From Clavulina sp. PMI_390 (taxonomy: Eukaryota; Basidiomycota; Agaricomycetes; Cantharellales; Hydnaceae): a DNA stretch of 64,000 nucleotides. Positions 22,424 through 32,398 of the stretch are shown here, in pieces. Each line of letters begins with the position of its first letter. Positions within the stretch are counted from its first letter, which is position 1. The stretch spans positions 131,722 to 195,721 of the forward strand of contig WIDE01000008.1 in NCBI GenBank assembly GCA_015039315.1. Reading direction: 5' to 3'. The notes under the pieces are model-generated. The model saw only the letters and a program-made list of their open reading frames with translations. It did no database searches and was not told the origin of the DNA. The position numbers were made by a program, and so were the translations under genes.

Positions 22424-25400
22424 ATGGGATGTATCCCTTCTAGTCAGCAGGCCTTTCCACCCTCTGCACCTGAAGAATCGCACAGTACGCTTCGGGCCCT
22501 CGTCCTCCGACAACTCTGCGTGCGCTTTGAATACTGACGTCCCTCCCACTCTTTCTCTCCTCGCCCGCCCTCTTTTTCTTTCTCTTCTCTTTTTGGCATG
22601 GCTGCCCGTCCACCCGTCGTTGTCTGCGCTATCAATCGTTACTGCCCGCCGTGTGTCGCTGTCGAGCAGAGACTGCAGAGATAGATGGCGAGTTGCGGAG
22701 AGAGCGAAAGGAGAGCAGAAAGGTCGTCAAGATCCTGCTGCTCGGCCCAGGTCCGTCTAGTCGTCCTCCTACCCCCGATTCGTATCTCTTTCTAACCACG
22801 ACCTCGCTCGTTGCTCCGACCGTCTTGTCGGTTGATCGCACTCCATATCTCATCTATCGTTCTATTATACACACACACGGCACATCCGTCCCCACCTCCA
22901 CACCCACCGCCGCGCTCCTCCGGCCCAACTCGGTGGACCTATTACAAAAAAAATACCTGTCGTCGCTCCTTGGGCATCGTCCCTCTCGACCTGCATCTGT
23001 CTCTGGTCGCTGATATCTCCATTTGCCCTGCTCCGGCGATGACCGACAGGCGAAAGTGGCAAGGTAATGTGCCGCAACCGCGTGCCATCCCGTTCTCGTC
23101 CATTTGCTTTTCTGACTGTCGTCCCCTCCCTTCCCTTCTCCAACTGATTCTCCCTCCACCTTCCTCCCCCCCGCCCGTTCCTCGCAAAACTTGCGCCGTC
23201 GCCATGTGCTCGCTGACTCACTCCTGACGTGTTACAACCCACAACTGCTACCTACTGCGCCCGGCTGGTCGCCCTCTCCTCTCGTGCCTTGCCGTCCCTC
23301 CCGCCCTTCCTGTGAATTCTACGGTGCATGTACCCGGCAAATACCCACGTCGTCACCAATCCACGCTTCTAATGATCCACGCGCACGCACGTACCCAACT
23401 CTAACCCTGGTCGCACTATTCGCCGCAACACACAACAAACTCAACTGCATTTACGTTTCCTCGTTCCCACTCCCCCTTCCGTGGTTCCCTCGATCCCCAC
23501 GTCCGTGCATGGCAACTACGTGCTTCGGCGGATGCTTCTCTCTGGCTTATCGTACCCACTGCCCACCACACACACTCTCTGTCTCCTCTTGCGCCCCCTG
23601 AAATGGCTACTGCCGATATGACCCTCACAGACGACTATCCTAAAACAAATGAAAATTCTCCACCAAGATGGATTCACACCAACAGACCGGACGTATTACA
23701 AGGAAATCATCTTCTCCAACACAACACAGTCGATGAAGATCATCCTCCAAGCTATGGATGAGCTCTCGATCCCTGTGCGCACAGAGAACCTGGTCCATCG
23801 CTCCCTCGTCCTCAGTCTCCCCGCCAACATCCATGCGCAGTATCTGCCAGGGGATATTGCTACAGCGATTGAGGCACTATTTGTCGATCCCGGTGTGGAA
23901 GAAGCGATCATCCGGAATAACGAGTACCAGTTAAACGACTCTGCTACTTAGTGAGTCTGCCTCCTTTTTGGGTTCATGTTACCTCATTCCGCCTTTCTGT
24001 GTCCCGTTTTGTTCTCCTTCCTTTTGTGTGCCTTCTATGGAAGTGTGTTTTATGGGCGCTCAGGTCCGCCCTCCGGGGCAGACTCGGCTACGGCCTGTGG
24101 CTTTAGTCAAGCAGTTGCTGTGCTTCCGTAGCGGTGGTTGCTCTGGTCTGCCCTTCCCTTTGCACATACAGACGACGACCTAGAACCCGAAATGGGAGCC
24201 GCGGCCAATCCAGTCATCCCTCCCCGCGGCCCGTAGGGCCTTACGGGCTTGCATCGGAGGGCGCGCTTATTCTTTGTGTTCGGGATTTTTATTTTGTCAT
24301 GTTCTGTCTCCGTTTTTCCAATTTGTTTGGCAATTGGGCTAGGCTATCGCTCAAAACGTGACGTATCGCCATGCCTACATACGCACGCCGCCCATACCGC
24401 CGCCCCCGCCGTTGCTTGCTGCCCTATTACTCATCTCCGGATAATGAAAGTAATCTTAATTTGAAACTTGGAGCTGACTCGGTTTTTTTTTGTTTTATTT
24501 TCTTTCCAACCAATTTTCCCACCCCCATCGATGTCTCCCTGTCATCCCTCTCTCTGCTCCGGTCCTTCCATGCCATTCCACGCCCATCCATCTCCGCCGT
24601 CATCTCCGCCCATTACATCACACTATCGTCCGCCACCCCTCAATTCAACATGACAGCTACTTTGGGCAAGTCCGCCGGATGTCAGCAAAAGACTATTCGC
24701 CCTCGGACGTGGACATCCTGCGATCGCGAGTGAAGACTACAGGTATCAACGAGATATCGTTCAAGTATGATGATCACACCTACAAGGTGTTTGATGTGGG
24801 GGGCCAGCGCAGTGAGCGCCGCAAGTGGATTCATTGCTTTGAGAATCTGAACGCGGTGGTGTTTATGGTGTCGATGAGCGAATATGACCAGGTGTTACGG
24901 GAGGATGAGACCGTCGTATGTATTCTTCATTTCCAGCCCTGCTTGCGCTCTTGCACATGCGATAGGCTCGCCCCGACGAATGGGGGCTCCTTTACCCACT
25001 TCTCACACGCCGTTTCCTTTCACTCATAGAACCGAATGCAAGAGAGTCTGATATTATTCGACTCAATATGTAACTCGCGATGGTTTGGGGCAACATCGAT
25101 GGTACGTTCAGTCCTCTGTTCTTGTGTGCACACCTCCCTTGCCCAGATCGCTGACTTGCAACACCCACCAACTCGAACTATACCATCCCTTTCCTACCTC
25201 CCTATGACCCTTGTTACAGATTCTCTTCCTCAACAAAATGGACCTTCTCGCGGACAAGGTGACACGATCACCGCTATCGCTGTACCTAACAGACTACGAT
25301 GGGCCCAACACATACGAGGAGGCCGTGATCTACTTTAGGCGAACATTTATTCGGTGTAACCGGGAAGCAAAGACGATCTATACACATGTAACATGCGCAA

Positions 25401-25547
25401 CGGATACAAGGCAGATCAAGTGTGCGTATCCCGTCTTTCTTCTCTCCTCGTACCTAATGCTGATAGCGCTCTCTGCATCTAGTTGTTCTAAAGGCGATGA
25501 TTGATATCCTGATCAAGGAGCAGCTAAAGAACACAGGCTTCCTATAG
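22424..25547 (+). CDS. Heterotrimeric G-protein alpha subunit
   Basis: Eight exons (22424-22484, 22670-22750, 23050-23063, 23631-23950, 24657-24915, 25030-25101, 25220-25421, 25483-25547) sum to 1074 nt, 357 aa, the normal size for G-alpha. The N-terminus MGCIPSS has the Gly2 and Cys3 expected for myristoylation and palmitoylation. G1 is GPGESGKTT, switch I RSRVKTTG, G3 DVGGQRSERRKW, G4 NKMD, G5 TCATDT; all are intact, so GTP binding and hydrolysis are expected at the plasma membrane downstream of 7-TM receptors (pheromone or nutrient signalling by family). The C-terminus KNTGFL lacks the Cys at position -4 found in Gi-type subunits. The first four introns are 185, 299, 567 and 706 nt, far longer than in neighbouring genes. 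Confidence 0.92.
23050..23063 (+). other. 14-nt micro-exon encoding the P-loop core of G-alpha
   Basis: GCGAAAGTGGCAAG sits between CGACAG and GTAATG. Joined to ...GGC CCA G upstream and ACG ACT downstream it reads Gly-Glu-Ser-Gly-Lys, completing GPGESGKTT. Flanking introns are 299 and 567 nt. No other source of this essential motif was found between the neighbouring exons. Confidence 0.85.
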
Positions 25548-26515
25548 CATCATTAGCTTTCGCTTCCTTATTTGGATTTTGGCCCTCGCTTTCTGTCGTC
25601 TGCTCTCAGAACTCCTCGCTTTCGTTGCCGCCCTACCCAACCCCCCCTTATACCTATCCGTCCCATCTCCCATCCATCCCTCTATCCTGAGCATAGCACG
25701 TCCATTCCCCCCTTCCCAGACTGGTTCCCCATGGCTCCCACCCTGACCCATCCGCTAAATTATCGCTTCCCGTGCCCCCTGGGTTTCCTTACCTTACCCC
25801 CCACCTTCCCCCCCTCATCTCTCTTTCCACTCTCGGTGTTTCCCTTGTCCCTGTTCTCTGCATCTCCAAGGCATCTCGGTTCCTCGCGGTCTTCTTATTG
25901 TGTCAATTTACCCAAGTCCTCTGGCCATATCCTTTCCTCTCCTCCCTCCTTAGCAACACTCTCCCCGATCTTATGCATGCATTATTCCATCGTCAATCTT
26001 TGACATTTTGCCCCTGCGTTCCCCTCAGGGACGCCACCGCACGCCATGGTTGTCACTTGCTAAGTGCTGTCCGGCGCTTCATGGAGAGATCCATGCTGCT
26101 TTTGCGGTTTTTTTCTTTTCTCTGGTTTTGCGCCCCGACCTTACCTCACTCCCTCGAATTTCAATTCTGCCTACCCTGTTTTCCTTCTTCCCTACCAATG
26201 TGGATGGATTCCATTTTTAGTATATATCTCTCCCTTTCTTTGCTGTGTCCTCTACGCCATCCTTTTTCTTCCTCTCCATATGCGTATACTCCCTTACTGT
26301 ACACTAATTACTGAATCGAATGCTCCACCGGATATCAAATCTCCAATAGCCTTCCTGATGCGCGTGTGTGGCGATATGGTCCTTAAACGGTTGACAAAGC
26401 CTGGTTCATGGGCGGCAAGAGCGGTGAGATGGGGGAGGTGCAAATCACTTGCTTACTAGAAAGTGTTCGCGGAACCGACGTTCCATGATATGTTATGGTA
26501 TTGTTGTAGCAAGAG
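25548..26515. other. Pyrimidine-rich intergenic region
   Basis: Nearly 1 kb, strongly C/T-rich on the plus strand, with long open frames that are composition artefacts (Pro/Ser/Leu-rich). It likely contains the G-alpha 3' UTR and the promoter of the next gene. No gene supported. Confidence 0.45.
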
Positions 26516-28261
26516 ATGTCAGCCTCGCCTAGAAGCACAGCGTCGAATACTGGATCTACACGAAGAGTCACCCGTCTGATTCACAAGCACCCACGGCGGT
26601 TCATAGTACTCGTCTCGCTTGCCGCTCGTCTCGTCGCGTGGACACTCGTCTTCCTCTCTGCCGGCGTCATCAACGGCGAGCCGTTCGATAGTTCTCCAGC
26701 GCTCGTCTCTTCAAGCTCTGCAGCTGCTGCTCTGCCTGTTTTAGGCTCACGTGCAGGCGTTTCCCCCTCTCCTTCCCCATTTGTTGAGCGTTTGGCGGGG
26801 TCCCAGCTACGATGGGACGCGATCCACTTTGCCCATATCGCGCAAACACTTCAAGTAGGACCTGGAGGGTGGACATCATTCGTGTACAAGTATGAATATG
26901 AGCACGAGTATGCGTGGCCGCCGGGTGTTCCGGCTCTAATGCGTATTGGAGCATATGTTGGGAGGGCGGTAGGATTGCTGCATGGGGATGGGCATACTTT
27001 TGAGATGTGGCAGCTGTTGCTTGGGAGTGCGGGACTGTCTATTCTGCTCGACCCCTCAGTTCATCTATACGAGTAAGTGCAGTTCTATCTTTGCTGTTGG
27101 CCCACTTTACGTCGGATCCATTCTTCAATAATTCAGCTCAGGCGTTCCGTGTTAACATTCTGATCCTTTTGTTTCTGCTCATATTCATTTTATACTATCC
27201 TCCCCCTATACCGCCCTGCGCCCTCAAACTCAAGACTCACACTTCTCCAACTCAAGTCGCCACGTCTCGCCCTGCTCGCCGCCCTCTCGTGTGCCATCGG
27301 AGGCACCTCTCCCGCCACTTGGCTATCTGGTGTCTACACCGAGCTTCCCTACACATTCTTTGCCATACGCGGGTTGATATTCTGCCATCAGGAACGGTGG
27401 CTATGGGCCTCGTTCGCATTCGCGTTCGCGACGGCGTTTCGCGCGAATGGAGTGTTGTTGGCGGGGTTCGTCGCGTGGGGCGTGGTTGTTGCACCATTAC
27501 TGGGAGGGACGGCAGTAAGGCGAAGAGTAAGTTGGGTCCCTCTTCTCCTGTCGTCTAATGAACTAACGAGAATCGCTCTTGACTTGGTCACTTCCACTCG
27601 ACTTCCTTCTCAGTTTACATCGATTACAATATCATTGGCAAAGTGTCTCGTTTTCATCCCCATATGCATCTCCCCATTCATCCTCCATCAGAAAAATGGG
27701 TATGATGCATTTTGTCAACAGTCGCCTTCTGGTCGTCCAGCTTGGTGCAGCAACAGAATCCCATCCATCTACGCTCACGTGCAATCACATTATTGGAACG
27801 TGGGGTTCCTGCGTTACTGGAGGCCAGAACAGATCCCAAATTTCTTCCTTGGCGCACCACCCCTGATAGTGGTGATACCAGCCGCGGTGAAGTGTGTGCG
27901 AGATGCTCTGACGAACCTATTGTCCTCAGCTAAGCCTAGCCCAACGACAAAGGAGTACGGCGGTCGTGGAGATGACCCACCACAAGCCGCCCTTTCCCTC
28001 CTCCCACACGCACTACATGCTCTAGCCCTGAGCTTCATCCTCGTTTTTGCCTCACATACACAAATCAGCCTGCGGGTCATCCCTACGCTCCCATTTTTCC
28101 ACTGGGCTGTGGCACAATTGCTCTCCCAGAGACCGATGATCGCAGGAGGCTCCGATGCTGTGGGCTCAAATGAGAGAGGGAAGGCATTGTGGATCGGGTG
28201 GCTCGTGGTGTGGTGGCCCATTAGTTGTGTGCTTTGGGGGGCATTCTTACCGCCCGCGTGA
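26516..28261 (+). CDS. GPI mannosyltransferase 2 (PIG-V / Gpi18)
   Basis: Adds the second mannose to the glycosylphosphatidylinositol anchor precursor in the ER lumen. It is a multi-pass protein. The N-terminal helix RFIVLVSLAARLVAWTLVFL is followed by the conserved lumenal segment LRWDAIHFAHIAQ with the Trp-Asp pair, then EYEHEYAWPPGVPALMR. Further landmarks are SGVYTELPYTFFAIRG, ERWLWASFAFAFATAFRANG, YWNVGFLRYW and a terminal hydrophobic block ending WWPISCVLWGAF. Introns are needed near 27073-27240 and 27527-27614. The N-terminal loop is enlarged by a Ser/Ala/Pro-rich insert (about residues 55-90). Family assignment is firm; exact exon borders are approximate. Confidence 0.85.
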
Positions 28262-28584
28262 TGCAGAGTATGCTATCTTACTGCTGTTGGCATCTCCTAG
28301 TTGCCCCCGTGTACGGCATAATCGCAGCCCAAGGGAGAGTTGTTGCGATGTTGCCGCTGCTTTCACAATCAGCATTCAATGAGACAGAATCATGTCAGCA
28401 TGTACTGGTTAGCTTTGGCATTATCGACAAGGTAGATATAAATGGTATGGCATGTTATAGTATACAATGCTATCGTGAAATGAGGTTGCAGAGTTTTATA
28501 GTGTGTGATTAATTTTGGATTGAAGGCTGCGGTCAAGAGTGATCGGGGAACGGTGAGGCCATCAGATGGTTCGCAAGCTGATCA
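28262..28584. other. Convergent intergenic spacer
   Basis: 323 bp between the ends of two converging genes. It is AT-richer than its surroundings, contains presumed polyadenylation regions for both, and holds no gene. Confidence 0.5.
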
Positions 28585-30417
28585 TCAGGCGTGGAACTGG
28601 CGAGGGGTGGATGCAGCCTCGACTTCTGCCTCGATATGCAGATCTCGCGCTACAAACCACGCACGGTTGTCAACACCACGAAGATTCCAGGAGCTTGCAT
28701 ACTCTTGCTTCGTTCCATCTTCCGTCTCTGCAAAGATGACGATCAGCGAATTTGAGGACAATAGAATAGAATAGCAGGTGCGTCACAAATGGACAAAAAA
28801 CGAGATTTGTAGACATACCAACGCGAGCTACGAGCGAGAATTCTTCCACGCCAGCTGGAAGCTCAATGAATCCTTCCCAGAGACACCAGGCCCAGCTCTT
28901 CACCCCGAATTTAGAGTCCGTCTGCTTTCTTTCGTTAGAGTCCACTTTCACACCATTGATAAACGTCCCATCCTCTTTATCTAGTCGCTGTGCTTCCGTC
29001 CAGACTCCAAAATCGCGTGCCGCGCTCTTGATGGTGTTGATTTCTTCCAAGAGCAACGTGTGAGGGGAACGGATGAATGAAACGGGGGCGATCTGCACGC
29101 GAGAGATCGGGGATCCTGTAGTTATAGATCCGCCAATGGTTAGCAAGCGCTTCCCAAGTCGACGATCATAAAAATTGGTGCGGATTTACCATGGGCACCC
29201 ATCGCATAGCCCTTGACGGCAATCAACCTCTGCGGATTTGCGTTTTCTTGAAGCACGAGCTGGGAGATGCTGTCGTGCATGGCTTCACCACGCAAAGTGT
29301 CGGGAGAAAGTAGACGGACACGATCTCCACTCATGGGCTTGGTGATCGCGCAGCTTGGCCCCTCTTCAGCAAGGGCTTGCGTACTGCGAAGCCGCTCCGC
29401 TCGATACCCCGATTTTTGGCTATCTCCAGACAGTTTGTTAAGTTCAAGATTATCCTTGGGCTCGATCCGCTTGTAGTCGAGGGCTGGTTTACCAACAAGG
29501 ACATTATGGTTAGTGGGGCTAGGTCCTCGCATCACTAGATCGCACCTTGGTAGAAATTGGTGCTCTCATGATCTTCGATAGAAATTTCAGTGATCCACTT
29601 CACTGAACGCGCACCAATGTATCCAGGGAGGACTGCACGAAGAGGAAAGCCATGCTCCTTGGTGAGAGGCATCCCATTGTGTGTATGTGCCAAGATGACG
29701 GGGACCTCCTTCAATCTACTTTAATAAAGACAAATATTTAACCGTGGTTATGTCTGGGATTGATAATACTCAGGACATACTTGGATAGCGGAATGGACGA
29801 AGCGTAGTATGAATCGTCCTGAACCTTCTGGCTGCTTTTGAAGTGAATGTGGAAATTATCGAGGTTCGTAGAGCTGTTCATTAAATCGATGCCTTTCAAC
29901 GCAAGTAGTTCGTGAAGCAGAGGGCCTACATATTGAGAATTATCCTGTAAGACATTGCGGCGAGTGTCATCATGAGTCAACTTGGGTACCTTGCCATTCA
30001 ATATTTGATATGACCGATGAGCCCCATTCAATGCCCTCTGTCTTCTTTTCAATATTCATCTCAGAACGTCGGTTTCCAGCACACTGAAACATTGTGCGTG
30101 AGGAGTGCGCTGTACGGAGCGGCCATGGCTCACAACTTCACCTCGAGCGCCGCGACGAGGTCGCTCTGCTTCACGATCGTTTTGATATCAGCCAAAGATA
30201 ATTGTGCGTTGATGGGCTCGCATTTCAATCCCGCAGCAACGAGCTCACGACAGACTGCCGGGGAAAGGGTGAGCTGCAAGCTATACGAATCTTCTGCGAT
30301 TTCAGGGATCGAGCCATGGTTTCGAGCAAAGGCTTTCTCAATCGGGGTGACGAAACTTTCTGTCAATTCCCGTGGGTTTGGCTGGGCGTTGAAAGGATGC
30401 TGCTGAAGGACTTCCAT
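28585..30417 (-). CDS. Sulfite oxidase-type molybdopterin oxidoreductase
   Basis: The molybdenum-cofactor domain begins with HPFNAQPNPRELTESFVTP and ARNHGSIPEIAEDSY, and contains the cofactor cysteine context CAGNRRSEMNIEK, then HTHNGMPLTKEHGFPLRAVL and GYIGARSVKWITEISI, which is diagnostic for sulfite oxidase. The C-terminal dimerisation domain follows (SVSFIRSP region, SWAWCLWEGFIELPAGVEEF) with the end TPRQFHA. No cytochrome b5 domain is present, so electrons would go elsewhere than in animal sulfite oxidase or nitrate reductase. No obvious mitochondrial presequence and no SKL-type peroxisomal tail were seen. The chosen start gives MEVLQQHPFN; an in-frame ATG 60 nt upstream (30477) would overlap the divergent promoter. 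At least five introns are required. Confidence 0.85.
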
Positions 30418-30554
30418 GAGGATGAGGATGATAGTGGTAGTTGAATTGCCAGTATGCAGAGTGATCGTGGGAATCAACTGAGCTTATTCAGTTTTCTTTC
30501 TCCAAACCAACTTTGTGTGGCCTTGCTCTTTCCTAGCTGGTGCTCTTCGTCAAC
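30418..30554. promoter_or_regulatory. Short divergent promoter, sulfite oxidase / YTM1
   Basis: Only 137 bp separate the two start codons, so the core promoters must overlap or be shared. The segment contains pyrimidine tracts (TTTTCTTTCTCC) on the YTM1 side. No TATA box seen. Confidence 0.5.
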
Positions 30555-32097
30555 ATGGAAAAAAACGAAAGGATGGTTCCTGTGGTCTTGAAGACGCAGA
30601 CCACGTACCAGATACCATCGGATACCTTCATGTTGCCTTTGGGATGGAGGCGATTCCATCTTTCTCAGCTCATCAACAAGGTCCTTGCCCTGCCCAATCC
30701 TGTCCCATTTGACTTCATCATCAATGGTGAGATGCTATCGGCTACTGTGGGTGAATGGTGTAATGAGAAGGGAGTCGGCGAGGTGAGTGGTCAGTTCAAG
30801 GAGCGATAGAAAAAGTGAACCAACGTCGATTGCAAAGGAAGAAACACTGGAAATCGAATATGTACCTTCAGCTCTCCCCCCTGAACAAGTGGCGTCGATC
30901 CCTCAGCCCGATTGGGTATCTTCAGTTTCAGTGAAACGCAAAGGGTATGTTCTAGTCCGAAGCCACCATCCAAACTAAGCACCCAACTTTTTTTCGTCTC
31001 CTTCAGGCTCATACTGGCTGGCTCATACGATACTCACGTACGAGTGTTTAATGAGAGCCAGGAGGTCATCCATAGTATCCCTGGGCACACAGGACCCGTC
31101 AGCTCAGTATGCTGGATTGGCGCTTCAGACGGAGCCTCGACTGAGGGCTCCCACCTCATCGCCAGCTCGTCGTATGACACCACTGCTCGAATCACCTCGC
31201 TATCAGAATCTACTGCTACTGCCCTTGCTTCCCTTCACCTACACTCAGCCGCCGTCTCCTCCGTCGTTTCCAATGCATCAGGAACTCACCTTTTGACCGC
31301 AGGTGCAGACAAGCTTGTTGGTCTGTGGTCGACCTCCATCCCAGCAGATCATGAAGTTTCAGCCTCTCAATTCGCTACTGCTGAGCCCCAGCGCAAGAGG
31401 AGGAAAGTTGCCACTTCCACGTCTGAAGAGACGATAGACCCTGCGAAAAGGAAAGCTCCAGCATCAGTGCTCAAGTCGCACACGGCAAAAGTATCAAAAG
31501 CGCTGTTCACTCCCCAGGATGACGGGAAAGCTTACAGTGTTGGGTGGGACTGTGCGCTGAGGAGTTGGGATCTGGAAGTTGGTCTTTGTACAAACACTAC
31601 GGTGAGACCGACAAAATATATATCCTTCGACTCTCGGCTTATCCTTATGACAAAGACCTCATCGGAGAGAGTTATGCTCGACATGGCTATTTCACCAGAC
31701 TCGAGATCAGCATTTATTGCCTGTGCGGACCGACATGTATTACTATATTCTTTGAACAGTACGCCCCCCTGCTTCTGTCATTCTGGGGGAATTCTTGATG
31801 CTCACTCTCTTTGTTGTAGACTTGGAAACCAACGCAAAGCCAATCCTATTCCCACATACGTCAGCGCCAGTGGCAATTGCTTCACATCCGACCTCTCCCC
31901 ACCATTTTGTCACTGCGTGTCAGGACGGCATCGTAAGGCTTTGGGATTCGCGAAGTTCGCAGGTAGCGATTGCTCAGTTCAACGGATTTGCCGATCCGGA
32001 GAAGAAGAAGGTTGTAAGCATTGATTGGGGTATGGACAATTTGGCAGTAACAGGTGGCGAGGGTGGACTGGCAATGTCCCGAGCAGCCATTGTATAG
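30555..32097 (+). CDS. Ribosome biogenesis protein YTM1 (WDR12), NLE + WD40
   Basis: A member of the Nop7-Erb1-Ytm1 complex, needed for 27S pre-rRNA processing and 60S assembly in the nucleolus. The N-terminal NLE (ubiquitin-like) domain reads VVLKTQTTYQIPSDTFMLPL and RRFHLSQLINKVLALPNP. A WD40 propeller follows: LILAGSYDTHVRVFNESQ, IPGHTGPVSSVCWIG, LIASSSYDTTARI, LLTAGADKLVGLW, KAYSVGWDCALRSWDLEVG, FVTACQDGIVRLWDSRSSQ, VSIDWGMDNLAVTGGEGG. A basic insert (QRKRRKV) lies between blades and resembles a nuclear signal. Introns are at about 30783-30837, 30949-31007, 31600-31665 and 31760-31820. The last bases are uncertain: the frame ends at 32097, but a 42-nt intron with a weak donor could instead join AM to CIWDVG and extend downstream. 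The 32098-32398 gap holds no other gene. Confidence 0.88.
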
Positions 32098-32398
32098 TCT
32101 TTCCTAATCTCAAAAAGGTGCATATGGGACGTAGGAATACGTATTCTATATTCCGCCGGCACCAGCCCTTATTGTATGTATATATGCCTGCCCGTGCTAC
32201 CAAAGCTCCTATCGATTGCGTGATAGCCCGACTTTACACTTTTGCTACATAACAAGCAGAATACACGGTCAGGAATTGGAAGGAGTTGCACCGGCGTCCG
32301 AAAGTTGCGTGACACGTGAGGAAGGTGCGAATGCCACCCCTGCTCTGTTGTAACATATTTGGGGAATTGTCCCCTCTGTTGGCGGCGGTCAGCTCGCC

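Noticed and set aside
25572..26459. Long overlapping plus-strand open frames between the G-alpha and GPI18 genes.
   Set aside because: Pro/Ser/Leu-rich in all frames because the DNA is C/T-rich; no domain, no splice pattern.
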